Positions 49,181-62,600 of a DNA stretch of 64,000 bases are shown here, in pieces. Position numbers and translations under genes: made by a program. Source of the stretch: Promerops cafer (lineage: Eukaryota > Chordata > Aves > Passeriformes > Nectariniidae); assembly GCA_013398275.1 (NCBI GenBank), contig VZSE01012296.1, positions 682,001-746,000 of the forward strand, given 5' to 3'. Numbering within the stretch: position 1 is the first letter of the stretch; each line of letters begins with the position of its first letter. Under the pieces are notes generated by a model that saw only the letters and a program-made list of their open reading frames with translations, did not search any database and was not told where the DNA came from.

Positions 49181-49620
49181 GGGCCTCACAGCCCGCTGGC
49201 ACTTCTGCTCCCGGCAGAGCCCACTCTTCTCTCCATGAGAAGAGAGCAGCATAAGCACCGCCCCTGTCGGGTTTGCTCCCTCTCTGCCGTTTGTGCACGG
49301 TGTTGATAGAAGAGTTAAAGCAGCGTAGTGGCACTGTGCGTGTGGAGGCTCTGGGAATACTCTATTTATAGCGCTGCTCTCCGTTAGCTCCGGGGATTGT
49401 CGCCTGCGTGCTGCAGAAGCGGCCTCAGAGCACGGTGTGCAGGTGCGGGCGGGTCGAGCAGCCGGGTCACCCACCCGGGGGTGTCCTGGTGTCCGGGGCC
49501 GTGCAGCCTCCTGGGCAGCGGCATGGCCGGGGACGGCGGTGCCGGCCCGGCAGCTGCCGTGAGGGGCTCGCTCCTGTCTGCGGGTCTGCCCAGGAACAGA
49601 TGCTGCTCTTTCATTTCCCT
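49181..49620. promoter_or_regulatory. CpG-rich segment C (candidate promoter)
   Basis: CpG density rises from about 49180 and peaks at 49380-49570, then drops. A TATA/MEF2-like box (49362) lies at its centre. A start codon with a good Kozak context (GCGGCATGG, ATG at 49523) opens a 47-codon frame beginning Met-Ala-Gly-Asp that runs out of the island and stops; it is Ala/Gly rich and unrecognised. The arrangement of box, CpG-rich leader and start codon is promoter-like, but no downstream splice donor or conserved protein supports a gene. An alternative is a GC-rich relic with no function. Confidence 0.5.
49362..49371. promoter_or_regulatory. MEF2-type / TATA-like box
   Basis: CTATTTATAG is a perfect match to the MEF2 consensus YTAWWWWTAR and also reads as a TATA-like element. 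It stands just before the CpG-dense part of segment C, about 150 bp upstream of the Kozak-like ATG at 49523. Sequence match only. Confidence 0.45.
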
Positions 49621-52600
49621 GGAGATCTTTAATGCCTTCTCTTCGAGGTGTTTAAAAGCAATGTGATTTGGCTTGTAATCAGAACAAAGGGGCTTATTGC
49701 TCTTGTTTGTATCTAGAGAATGGGGTCATTAAGAGCAAGGGAGCATCAGACCCAGAATACAAGGATGTTTGCTGTTTCAAATAGCAGCCCAGCCCCATGG
49801 TGAGTGGCAGCAGCCTCTGTTGGTTACTTGCCTGTGCCTAATTCCTCGGGAAAGTCACTGATGCCAGTTAGGATATCAGCATAGCTCAGCTCCTGGTCTG
49901 AAAGCATTTCAGTTTCTCACTTGGTGTGCTACCAGGGTCTTTCCTTCTTAGTTCCCAAAGCACCCCACAGCAAGAGAAAACGCTGAGGTAAAACTTGCAC
50001 ACATCAGTTAGCTTGGGTTTACCGCCTTCTAGAGCAGGAGTTCCACATTGGATAGGTTTCCTGTTTAAACGTTGAAAAATGTTCTGTTCTGAGCTGAAAT
50101 GTAATCTGGTGGCCTGATAAACTGGTTTCTTGGGGATCTGTCCAGTGCTGGAAAGCTTTGTGCTGCCTTCTCATGCTGTCTCTTCTGTTCCTTTGTGTAG
50201 TAACTAAAATGTGAATGTTGCCCACAGGCCTTTTTATGTGCTTCACACCAGAGGCTCTATTGCCAAAATATTAGCAGCTACTTCTGGAGCCAGGAAACGG
50301 AACATTGCAGGTTGAGTGGGAGCAAGAAGGAAACCACACAAATAGGAGAAGTCTGAGACAAATAAAGCAAATAGGAAAAAAAGTTTGCTGCAGGCTAGTT
50401 TCAACCATCACTTCTGAAAACAGCTGTAACTAACATCCACTTCTACTGAAGAAGGGCAGGACAACCTCCAGCACAGCATTCTGCTCTCTCTTCTCCATCT
50501 TTTGGTTGGGAGCTTGGTGCTTAGAAAGATCTAGTTTTTGATTTTGTAGTTGTGCCCTTCCTATAGCATTTTCTCCCCAGCCAGCTGGCTTTTGTTTTCA
50601 GTTACAACAGTGTGTGATTTATTTCTTTTTTTATCATATCAGACAAATTGAGCATTAAACTATTTCTTCCAAGTTTTCACTGACAGGTCATTTTTCCCAT
50701 TTCTTAATTTTTGATTAAAAACTACTTGTAATAACATAGGCCACATTACTAGCACAATAAACAGGATCATGGATGAGGGACTTTGACTTAAATAGCCTTG
50801 TGGAGCTACTATTTCCTCACCACTCCTTCAGTCTTTTCTGGCTGTCAGTTTTCCAGGATTTTGACTGAGTACACTCATTTTGGCTCACTGCTGCAACCAT
50901 TGGTATACATTTGTAGAATGTCATGGTGAGTGTGGTAGAATATCTGTATGAGATGAGGAGCTGTAGTGAAATAATTCTAGTTTAATACTGCATTCAAGTT
51001 AATTTATGCCAGCTATTTTTCCATCCCTGCTGATGAGACTCAAAGGTCACACACAGAATCTTGTCTTTGTCCGTAACAGGCAGACTTTGAGAATACTTTT
51101 TTGTTTTTTGCTATGGATTTTCAACCCTGAGATAGTTGGGAATTTTCCAATTTTTAGCTTTTATTTTTATTGATCATATTATTGGCACAATTGAATTGAT
51201 ATTCTGCATATTTGCATATGCCCAGTGCTTCATTTCCAAATGTTCATACAAAGGCTTAAACATCTCAGCACACAAAGACAGCACCATCTCTTGGGCTTCA
51301 AATACTCTAACCCTGGGAGATGCTCCCCTGAATTAACTCTCTCAAATAGAGACCATGAACTGCAAACTGAAGATAACTGGGGAGAAACAGTTTACAGAAT
51401 TTCTGTAGCCTGATAGGCCCTTTAATTCCTGGACCACTTGTACAGAAATGAAGCAGATAGAGCAGACGTGTCTGTGTCTCAGATATTGAAGCTGCTTTTT
51501 CCACAGCCACCTCTGTGTTCTTGTGTCTGTGACAAAAGTAGAAACCAAGCACTGTGTGGTAATGGATATAGCAGAAAGAAGGATGTTAGCACTGGTGTCT
51601 GTTTTCAAATTCAGCAATTAAAGTCTAAAATGAAAATAATTTTTCTTTTTATCCACTAAAATTCTACAGTGGAGGGGTAACATTTGGACAATTGTGTCAT
51701 CTTTGATAAGGAATGTGAGTAGAATCAGCAACTTTAATCAGCTCATGGGAGGTAAGTGCCACCCACACCACACAATATTGGCTTTGGTCTCTGTCTTCCT
51801 GCACTGTCATTCCTTGTTGATACAAAGCTAAAGGAGGAGGGAAAAACAACCTCCAAGTCACTCTTACATAATACTTTGTTTTGCGAGGGTTCCACTAATC
51901 ATGTCAATACTGAGCCTCTAGTTTTTGATAATTACATTGGAAATGCCCAGTTTGTACATAGTAATTCCAACTGTAATTACCATGAAATTATATAACTACA
52001 AATTACCGTGTCATGTGGATGGACTAAATAAGCATGTACAGTACCTGCTCTGTGATAACAAATTAGAATTACATGGTTGGTTAACTAGCAGTAATATGAG
52101 ATTTTTGAAGTGGCCAAGCTGGCTAGTTATGTGAGGAGAAAGTGTTGGATTTTCTTTCCAATGCTTGGTTAGATTTCAGAATAGTAGATTATTTATTTCC
52201 TGATATTTCTTTATGTGGAAAAAACAAAGCAACTATGGTTTGGGGTTTGTTTTTACTGGACACTTATATTGTCTTAAATCGTTTGCTTGGTCACTGCCAG
52301 CTGCTGTGTTCATTCTCCTGGGTGCTGGCTGCTGTTTGTGGGATATTGCTAGTTTGATTTGGGGTTTTTTAGGGATTTCTAACCCAATGTGTTAGAAAAA
52401 GATTGCCTTGACTTCTCTTTTTTTTTAATCAAAGAGCATTTTCTCCATTTGCAGCAAAAAGCCCCGTTGATTGATAAAAGAGCTGTGGAGATTATATGCA
52501 GGTGCTACCTTTCCCTTTCATTTGAGTAAGGGGAAAATCGTGTCTGAAACTCACATACATGACAAAACAGGCTCTTCATTGTGTCAGAACCTCCTTTCAA

Positions 52601-52674
52601 AACATCCATACTGTAGTTCTTCCTTACAGACAAAACAGAAATAACGTCGGTCTTTCTTAGTTGCTCGTAACCTC
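49621..52674. other. Non-coding stretch
   Basis: AT-rich unique DNA with no supported exon, RNA gene or transposon. 50560-50780 has a conserved-element-like, AT-rich texture. Short open frames near 51136-51659 and 51756-52395 are unrecognised. Confidence 0.5.
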
Positions 52675-52694
52675 TGACATGACATGACATGACG
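52675..52694 (+). repeat. Short TGACA tandem repeat
   Basis: Three TGACA units plus a fourth reading TGACG form a 20-bp pentanucleotide repeat at the edge of CpG island D. Confidence 0.75.
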
Positions 52695-52715
52695 GGGAAG
52701 AAAGGCACGACTGGA

Positions 52716-53175
52716 GGTGGCAGTGCCGGGACCCTTGGGAGCCGTGCCGGGCTCGAGCTGCGGCAGCCCCGAGGGCAGCTGCCCCTGCGAGGGGGCGAGC
52801 AGAGGTGTCGCCTCGCCGAGCGCCACACCGGAGTTCTGTGATCCGGGAGGGCCGCTGTGCTTTTGTAATCACACAGAAACAAAGGTACAATTAAAAATGG
52901 CTTCTGCGTTTCGGCAGGCGGAGGACGGGGGTGGCACACGCAGCCCCCAGAGCCGCGTGGGGATCCGCGGCGGGGACGAGCCCGGGCCGCTGCCGCCCGG
53001 CCGCGCTGCCGGCGGTGGCCGCCAGGTGGCAGCACGGAGAAGGCGGCCGGCAGCGCCGCTGCCCGGGGCTGCGGTTGGGGCGAGCACGGATCGCTGCAGG
53101 CGGGCCGGGCTGGGGGTGCGTTACTGTCTGACCGGGCCTCTGTCGGGAGCCAGGCTGCGGCAGGGCTTCGTCCAG
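52716..53175. promoter_or_regulatory. CpG island D with CTCF-like motif
   Basis: Dense CpGs from about 52720 to 53170 in two blocks, split by an AT-rich gap at about 52860-52900, with sharp fall-off on both sides. It contains the best CTCF-like motif in the window (53019). An ATG at 52897 in strong context (AAAATGG) opens a frame to 53217 rich in Arg, Gly, Pro and Ala; the frame is also open upstream to 52717, and the opposite strand has a similar low-complexity frame, so composition explains it. Candidate roles are an alternative promoter, a non-coding RNA start or an insulator. Confidence 0.65.
53019..53032 (+). promoter_or_regulatory. Strong CTCF-like binding motif
   Basis: CCGCCAGGTGGCAG matches the CTCF core (CCASYAGRKGGCRS, or the CCGCGNGGNGGCAG form) at nearly every informative position. 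It lies inside CpG island D and reads on the + strand. Among sites that can be judged by eye in this window it is the best. Binding is inferred. Confidence 0.6.
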
Positions 53176-56100
53176 CTCCCTAATGCACCTGTCTCATTTT
53201 TATTCCGTTGGTTTTAATCTTGGAGCGTAAAGTAATCAGGCCAAGGAAAAGACTGTCTCTCAGCACCTGAAGTTCTTTTATTGAAACTTGGAACTTCTTC
53301 CAGTGGTAGCTGAAGCTTCGTGCAAAGGTCTGGGCAACTGTGCCTTTTATCTGCTGGAGTTGCTACAGAGAAATGTGTAACTGAGAACAAAATGTTTGTC
53401 ACTTTTTGCCCTAAGCCATACTATTGCAAGAGCTGAGCTTTCTCCAGCTGACTTTAAATTAATTTTCATGCCTTGATTTCTGGTTTCTTTGGTCTATTCT
53501 TAAATAAATTACACAGCCGCCTACATGAGGGGGGAATTGTTAAAGAGGTTTACAACCTCTGTTCTTTGTTCTTATATAAGTTTGGTTTTTTCTATATTTC
53601 TTGCTGAATCTTTTCCTTATCTGGCATGGCCTCTTCTGAGGGATGCATTTTTATAGGAAGAAGTAGTTCCAGCTGAAGCTTGCCTAGTTTACGTGCAATT
53701 GCAACCCCAAATGCATGTCTTCAGTTCACAATAGTTTATTTTTGATAGCCTCATTAGTTAGTAGCCATGGGAGATGAAAACTAATAGTAACAGGTTTAAG
53801 CAGTGGTAGCAGCCCAGAGATTAATAGTGAGCTCTAGAGTAATCTCTGGAAATGGTCATCCTTGCTGTCCAAATCCAGGATTTGTAGACATTCCATTAAT
53901 TGGTGTATTAATTACTTATGTAGTGTTCTTTTTGTTTCTAGCAGATGTGAATGGTTCCATATGCAGATATATATCTATGTTTGAAAAAGAAAAGTAACAC
54001 AGGAATTCCTAGCCTGGAAATTATTCAGGGTTGTGGTTTTTTAGTTTGTTTGTTGTCTGTCTTCTGCTTTTCTCATAGCAGGGTCCACCATGTCTCTTTG
54101 GTCTGTCATTCAATTAAATACTGTGCAAACGTGTAGGAAGTGTTCAGAGATTCATGCTGGGAACCTATTTCAGACAAATATCCTGTAAGGTGTGAATAAA
54201 CATAAGGTATATTTCAAATTGCATAGAGACTCTGGCTAGCATGCAGTGTTTATGAATGTGAATAATTATAATTAAATGTTTTCTGTTCTCAGATTCTTCT
54301 TTTTCTTTGTGTCATCTCTAAACAATCCATCTTTCAGAAGGTGCTGACTGGGAACTTAGCAGCAGAGCAGTTTCTCATGACTGTTGTTTGGTAATTGGAA
54401 CATCTCAGAAAGCTTCTGTGAGAGTTTGTGGTAATTTTGGTCACACAGAATGAGATAATTCAGCAATCAGCCAGTTTTTTTAGCTGGCTTGGTACTCAAA
54501 CTCTTAATAAGGTCAAGGACTGAATTTGGGTAGTTTCAACTTTAAAAAAAATCATAGTTATTTAGATAATTTAAAATATAGGGGGAAAAAGCATAATTAT
54601 TTAGGATATTTCAAGTATTGGGAAAATGTTTTCAGACAATCAGTTTCATTGCATAGGACTTGTTTATATAACCTGAGCTGTTTGATTACCTGAAAACTGT
54701 TAAGAGATGTGGAAAAAAGGTAATTGACTAATGGGATTTTAGTCTGGAAGAAGGGGGATGTTTTCATCACTTATTTGATTTTTTTAGTACAAAAGTGACT
54801 GTTAATTCAGATATCTGCTGAGGGGACATTTATGTAAAAAGCACAAGAAATTGTCTTCCACAAAACCCGTCGTGTTCTCTTTACAAGTGGAAGATTTCTG
54901 TGCAGCGTATCTCCCTCCGTTCACTGAATGTGTTTGTAGGACACATGCTCTTGGTCACTTTTGCTCAAAGACTTTGCTCTTAGTGCTCCTGAAATCAAGA
55001 AGAGTCCCCTGAAAGAGCTGAGTTCCTTGTTTAAGAGGACAAGATTTGGTACGATGGTTACCTGAAGGAGGTGTCTGAACTCCCTGTGCAGCCTTCAGTG
55101 AGCTTTCAAACTGGTAGCACTGAGCTTCCCCTCCACAAAGGGAATGTTCTGGTATCTGGGGGTGTGTTACTTAACTTTGCTATTCCAAAACTTTCCCTGC
55201 TCAGATTTAATAGAAAGCTTCTTACATCATGGGACTGTGTAAATAACTGTACAAAGCATCCATGGTTTAGTAATCCCAAAGTAAGCCAAAGCCATAAAAT
55301 GTATTTTCCACTGGTGCAGCACTTTGCCATTCCAGATATATTTAGTGTGGTGTAGTAGTTCTTTCCATAACTTCAGTGCATCAGCAGTCCTATTAATGCA
55401 AATAATTTTTTCTTATTTAACTCCCTCCTTCTTTTGAGCCTAAATATCACCAAAATTAGACAGTTACTTGGCCCATTTGAAATCTAGTAAACTGAGATTT
55501 AAAAATGGTAGATGAAATGTGAATAGGGAGCCTAGTAAATGAGAACAGAAATAGAAATGATGATAAGTAGAACACTGCAGTTGGTGTGTGTCAGAGGATG
55601 GACTCGGTGGAATGGGATGGATTGTTTGATACAACTATTTATGTCCCTTGACAGTTTTGCTCTCTATAATGTGCCAAACCCATGAATTACTGTACTGAAG
55701 TAGAGAACTCTAAGGCAGCAGGCAACTGACATTGTTTGCCAGTTGGTCTGGAGTCTGAAGGTTACTGTCTGACAAAACTCTTGTAACCAGCTTGAAGAAG
55801 ATCCAAGCGCATGTAACTGCCACAGGAAGAGGACCAGTATCTGCCAATACTACACTGCTTCTACACTACTGATACTTTCCATTTTTGTCATTTGTTGCTC
55901 TTTTAGACCAACAAAGATACTCTGAATTTCTTCTTCTAAGAGTTAATTTTTTCAGGTTGTCACTTTGTAATTTTGATATTCCACTGTGTTTCCTAAGGCA
56001 GGTGCAAGAGTTCAGAGTGTCTGTAAATGCCAGTTATGTGCTATTGCTCTAGCTGAGTATATCTGGGGTGTGAAGGCTGGCATGCCTTGGTTCATAGCTT

Positions 56101-56400
56101 TGTTAGATAAAAGTCATGCCTTTCCCACCTGAGAAGCCTTATAAATGCACTCCAGAGTTCTTGCTCAGTACATAACCTTGTTGCTTCAGAACTCACTAAT
56201 GATCAGGATTTATTCAAGGATTTTATTGAGAATTTTCTCAATAAAAGAGATTAGCATTCGTATAAGACTCTTCTGTTCAATCTCTGGAAACAATTTGAAT
56301 TTCTTAGTTTCTTACATTAAGGCTTCACTTTGAATTTGTCTGCGTTCTTATTTGCATTTTTTTTCTCTGCCCCACTCTTGCTGTGCACCTGATTGTCTGT
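53176..56400. other. Non-coding stretch
   Basis: AT-rich unique sequence. No exon, RNA gene or repeat was recognised. Open frames such as 55071-55355 are unrecognised and of chance length. Confidence 0.5.
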
Positions 56401-56650
56401 GCTGATCCCTGCTTGCAGCCAGAGCGAGCTCAGCTGGGGGAGAAGCTCCACTTGCACTCTGACAGTAGCTAGAGCGCTGCTCAAGGAGGGCACAGCCTAC
56501 GCTGCAGCAGCGCAGCGCCTGAGCTGTGGGAAGGCGGCAGAATGGTCTCAGCTTACTGGAACACCGAGAGGTGCTCCTGCGAGTCAGAGCACAGCAAAAG
56601 GCTCCGCAGTTCCCGTAGGATGAGAGGTACAGGGGCCCGAGTGAGCTTCC
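56401..56650. promoter_or_regulatory. Minor CpG-rich segment E
   Basis: About a dozen CpGs in 250 bp against a CpG-poor background, with GC-rich wording (AGCGAGC, GCAGCGCAGCGCC). It is too short and weak to be a classical island. It may be a regulatory element or a decayed island. The overlapping open frames are unrecognised. Confidence 0.4.
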
Positions 56651-59600
56651 TGAGGTAGCTGCTGTACCTCATCCACGGCAGTTTAGGGAGAGAGGTGCTC
56701 ATCATCTGGGCAGAGTCTGTAATGAAAGTGTGATTCAGAGAGGCTGGGAACTGAAGAGCTGCCCACTGATGCAAACAGGACGGTTCACATTCGAAGCCTG
56801 ACTGTGCTTCACTAACTCACTGTCTATCAGGAGATGTTTCGTTTAAAATCTAGGACAGTGGCATTTTTCTCTTGAAGTCTGTGTTAGGAAAGCCATAATT
56901 ATTAATGCTTTAGAAAATTATTTATCAAATGTTCTGAGATGTATGTTAACTTAGTGATGAATCAGAAAAATATCTCAAGTTTGTGATTTATTCTGCAGAC
57001 ATAGAATCAGCTTATGGACTTACACAAGGAGAGTTTTCTGTTGATTTCTTGTTTTTAAGGTAGAATAACCAAGGAATTGTCAATGTTTTGAGGAATGCTA
57101 ATGACTCTTTTGCTGTTAAATAAGTCAACCAACCAGTGGCTTTTAGGGCCGTGTGTTGCCTTGTTAAGGGTGCAAGGTGAGGTATTTAAGTATGACATTA
57201 CGAAGTATCATCTCAAGGAATCAGGTCCTTCAGAACTCTTCACTTCTGAATCTAAAGTTAGGCCACTGATGAGGTTTCCGAATGAAGCTTTTTATTGTAA
57301 AGATAAAATGTCCGAACAGTTTGAACTTGGAACTTCTAACTGGCCAAAATTTACGTTGTCAACATCTTTAACCAGTAAATGTTGTAAGTATTTTAATTTG
57401 ATTCCCCTTAGGGATGCCTGAAGAAAAGCACGTCTGAATATGGAGTAACATGTATGGTGTGAATGGAAGTAGAGAAGTAGATAGGGAATGTGCTTTGCTT
57501 TTAGTAGAGTCCCTTTGAGGCTTGGCATTCAGCTTTACAATTAGAACAGGTCTGTGATGTTGTAGTTGATGGTTTTGCATTCCTGTTGATTGTGTTGACT
57601 CAAGAAGGATGCCTGTAACTCATCAGCTTAGAATTCACTAGCTCATTTAGTTGCATCTATTGGAAAATTCTCAGGAAGTTTAAGGATTACAGCTGTAGAA
57701 TTTAAGCTGCAAAAAAATTAGTCTGTAACAGTATATATTGTTTACTTTTTAATAGCTTTTGATTTCTTATTGGAAAATATATAATAAAATTATAAAAGAT
57801 GATACATGAATGGAACAGCTCATGTAAAGTCTTAGAAATTTGTTTTAGACTAAGTGCTTAGGCAGTGCTGCGAAGAGTTCGCAGTATGTGGATTAAGGCA
57901 GTACCTTGTGCAAATGCTTCAGATTTCTGATTTATCCAGTAGGTGTTCAAGCGTATGGATTGGTGGAGCAGCCAAGATCCTGAAGAAATGTCTGTTCCCG
58001 TTTTAGAGATTCTATAAAAATGTTGCAAGTGTTAGTGCTCCTGGTAGCTGCATTAAGCTGGATGCTTGTGTTCTCTGTCAGACAGGAGGGACGGGTTTGT
58101 GTGTCCAACATGTTTCTGTCACGCCTCTTGTATGAGTGTGTGAGAGTGACCACTGGGAGGCTGTTCTGCTGACAGTCTCTTGTCAGGCAGTAGCCAGTTG
58201 AGTTTGTCTTCCCAAGATCTTCAGAAGCAAGTTTTTTTCAAGGAAAAACATTTATGTTTCATGTTTATTTAAGATGTTGAAAACCAGAAACCACGAGGTT
58301 TAAAGTTTTGACTTGGGTTTTTCCTATTACCAAGGTTTTGGTGTTGTATGCCATAAGTATTTGCACCAGAAGGACTTGTGTGTGATTTAAGAGTGTCTTT
58401 TATATGATTCATCTGTTCCAGAATTGCTAAGTGAGCCAACTAATCACGAGTGCTGAACTTGTTGACCTGTTCACAGTCTGCCCATAGACGTTCTTTTTAA
58501 TAACAAAAAGAAATAGCAATAGGTTACCATTGTTAAATCGGTTATGTGTGTAAGTTATTTTTATTTCTATATTGAGCTTTACATTAGAAAAGTTCTGCAT
58601 TGCAGTTCGGACTCTCTTGAGCATTCTGAGATACTAATGATAAAAGTACATTGCATGAGATATTTAGGGAAAAAACCAGCAGAAACTTAACATGGACATC
58701 ATGAATTCAGGCAGTTAATCTACTGGACTCGTTTGCTTGATTTGATGAACCAGGGTGTGATAACATCCATAAGTGTATGGTTTTTACAAGCAGCTGAAGA
58801 TTGGTACCAAAGCAATGGACAAAGCAAGTATTTGTGTGGCTACTTCGTGTGACACTGCTTTCCAAGTGACCGGGCAGCTGTGCTCTGGAGGCTGGTGGGC
58901 TGCAGTGTGAGGAGCCTCTCCGTGTGCAGTAGCTGGTTTCAAGATGAGATTTCCCCTTTACGTAGGAAATACTGTCAATTCTGTGATAAAGAAAAAGGCT
59001 CCAGTTCAGTGAATAACCACCTGTTCTTTTCCTTAATGGCCCACTTGTGGCATAGAAACAAAACCCTTGTTTGCTTTTAAGTGACACCAACTGTTGATTA
59101 ATAGTTGTGGTGGTACATAATTTGCCAACCTAAGGTTCTTAAATTTTTTTTCTGCAAAGGGATTGCTGTGGTGAAAAGAAAATTCAGTGCTGGAAACTGT
59201 GTGGACAGTATTACAAAAACATAAGCATTGGCAAAGAAGGGGGTCTGTTCATAAGCTAAACATGGGAGTGATTTTCTGTGTCGCTATTGGTTTGTGCTTA
59301 GGGCATACAATCCAGGGAAGCTTGGTAAACTCCAGACAGAAAAGCATTTGTGAAAAGCACACCTATTGTTCCAGTCCAGGAGGTGAATGTGGCTGTGCTG
59401 GTGCTGGCACATGCTGGTCTGTTTGCTGTGGAGGGAGAACTCCTGGGTTGTTCCTAGTGCCTGTCAATGGCAGTTATTTATTTCCCAGCAGCTCAGAGTG
59501 AGACAGATGCTGCGTTGTCTTAGTGATATAAGTTCAAGTGACAAGTCAAAATAAAAGACTTGTCCAAATTACTTTAAGACAATAAACTTGATGGTTCCTC

Positions 59601-62600
59601 ATTGACAGCATGTTAAATATTAATTTCTCAAAGTGTGAGTTTGAAAGGTTTTGACATGTGTCAAGATTCTGACTATTTAAAACCAATCTTCCACAAAAAT
59701 TTCTTACAGATTGAAAGAGTAAATGTTGACTTGTATGACTAGCAAAGATGACTCTCTACTCTTTCTGCATTAAAAAAAAATCTAACTCTGTGTATTCCCT
59801 AGACATGATGTGGGCTGTTATTTGAAAATATATAGCTAGATGAAATGTTGTTAATTGCCTTTCATTGATTCTAGGCAAATGTTCCTAAAGGTACTGTCCT
59901 AGCCAACAGTAATACCAGTGAAATGAGGAATGAATCAATGCTGTTGCTCTAGTAGTTGCTAAATGCTATATTTGCTATGAAAAGCAGAGCTTGTATAAAA
60001 ACAAAAGGGAAGAAATAGAATCTGTGCTTCTGAAGAAGGCAGCACTATTCAGATACCCCTTCTGAGAGCAGGAAAGGATATTTTCTAACATCTTCTGATA
60101 CTAAGGCCCTTTTACTGCTGTTGAGAGAAAAATACCTCTGACAGAGGATTTAGCTTCTGCTAATCCTTAAGGGACTTGTTTTGACAGACTCTTTCTAGAA
60201 GATTTTCTCAGCAACTTCTGATTTGTTATAAAAGAGCAATTACTGATTTGTCCTCAAGCACCTTTTTGATGCATGTTTGTTAATGAAGTTCATGTACATA
60301 CAGGAATGGGGAGGAAAAGCCAGTTTGAGTTGTTTACTGTGAAAAGGCAGGAAGATTTGGATTTTCCTGCATCTCCATTTCACTAACACACAGGGTACTT
60401 AGAGTCTGGATTTCATTTACTGCATTATGTGGCCTGCTCAGCAGTTTGTGGAAGTGCATCTTGCTTTCTTGACAGTGGACTCTGAATTTTTTGTTACTCT
60501 TTCTAAGCTTTTCCGTGTCTTCAGAGTAATTCCCAGTATTAGGTTTCAATCCATATTCTCATATTTTGCACAGGTAGCCAGGAAGTCCTGGTTTTGTGGT
60601 GGTTGTGTTAGTTAAGGGGAATAAACCAGCTTTCTTCTAATGCCCTTCTTGTAATGCTTCTATGTTGTTTGTTCCTTTTTTATGAAGAACTCCAATATCC
60701 AACTACATGTCCCTTTTCACAATCAAAGACAGTGCTGAGAATGCACAGAGCACAGGTCAGCTGTGTCAGTTTTCCCAGTTTTTATCTGTGGCTCTGCACA
60801 TGTGCTCATCTTGCACAGTGTGCGGGATAAGAGGCCTGCATTACCGATATTGTCTGAGTCTAATAAAAAGGTGTCGTGCTGTTTAGCTGAGAAGATCTTG
60901 GATCGCATTCCTGTGATTTCCCATCGTTCTCCTGCCAAACTGTCTCATCCCTGATCTAGAGGCTCTATGTATGTGACACTGGATTTGATTCATCTGCTGG
61001 CTTTGCTTCAGAAAACAACTGCCTGTTAACCAGTGTTAATATCAATACAGTTGGGGTTTTTTGTCTTCTAATCTGAACAAACCCAAATATTACAGAGCAT
61101 ACTGGAGTGATATGACAATTATGTTTCAAAGGCAAGTCTGGCCTCTAAACCTCTTCATTTTATTTCAACTATTGGCTTTTAAATGTTTTCATTAATTCTA
61201 AAGAATGTACTTGGTGTAAATCAACAGTTTGTGCTTGCTGCACAGACTGTGCAAACAATTTCAGGGGCAAATCACATTAACTTATCAAACATAATAATGT
61301 AATGTTTGTATCTTGGGAGCTGTGTAATTTTTGCTGTGATGCTAGAGATATGCTGAAGAAGTGCACATCTCTCTATAGTTAAAGTCTGCAAAAATTTAAG
61401 AAAAAAATTCTCAGTTGAGGGACAGTTCAAGTGACTGTCATTAAATATCCCAAATTGCATTCACGACTTGTTTTTGTCAGTGACCCAACAGATGAACACT
61501 GTGAAAAATACCATCCTGTTTAAATATCAGGTCTGGAGAGTAAATTGCTGTTTCTTTTGGCAAAGCATGTGGGTTAATTTAGAAAAAATAATTATTTATT
61601 TATGATAAAGGATAATTTCTGTGATAAAAGTTTTGTGTCACACCTAACACCTAAGAGGCAAGTAAGGAATTATTCTGCTTTTGTTACCATTATTTTTATT
61701 GTGCCCTGACTTTCTGCTTTTCAAGAAATAGTTTCTGTTAGAGTAAAAAACCTTACAATAGACAGCTTGCAGAGCTTATTCTGATAAAGTTGTCTAGAAA
61801 TCTCTTGAGGGAATGAGCTTCTGGTAAAATACCAGGTATTTCTCACTTCTGGCAGTTCTGGAAATGTTCTGAATAAAGCTGTTCCCGAACTACTATGGAA
61901 ATTACCATGGTGGAGCTGGAACACAGATATGCAAATACCTACATTTGAGCAGAAAAGTAACTGAAGAAAAACTGGAATTTCAGAATCTTCAGTGAGGGTT
62001 CTCTAATTCTTATGAGGAAGTTAGTAATGTCAAGGGAAGGAGGAGAAGTAGCCTCTCTTTTTCTTTCCAGAGGTATTTGCTTCTAAAATGAAGAAAGCTG
62101 CCCAGACAAAGGTCTGTTTAGCTGCCCACAGCAGGTTTACTGGTGCAGAGGGAACATTTTGTGTGCATATTGCTGTTCGTACAGAGACTGACTCTGTCAG
62201 CAGTGCTTTCCACAGCTACCATTTTAAAAAAGGCAACTGCTAAATGGGGAGGATGTGAGGAAATGTGTACCCTGTCCCTACTAGATGAAATGTGTCATTT
62301 TAAGAATAAAGCAGGGCCCTAGTTCCTCCAGGTATAGCCCACATTGATGTGTGAATCAAGTAGTAGACTCCAACTTAGTCATGGTAACTTCCAGTGATAC
62401 TAATTAATCTCGACCCATTTGTTTTCATTTGACCCAGAAGTCACATAGTTCTCTACTACCTTAAAGAAGGAAGGGATCAAGAGGATGAGGCCTACATTTG
62501 TAGCTACATTCGTAAAATGTGGCATAATATTTTTAAATAAGGGGGAAATGGTGGAAATTCATGAGAGAACTATCTGGCATGTATTATGGCCTCTGTGAGC

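Noticed and set aside
48783..49334. 183-codon minus-strand open frame
   Set aside because: GC-rich, low-complexity Ala/Ser/Thr/Pro sequence with no family resemblance.
52505..53035. 176-codon minus-strand open frame across CpG island D
   Set aside because: Both strands of the island are open, as expected from CpG-rich composition; no domain recognised.
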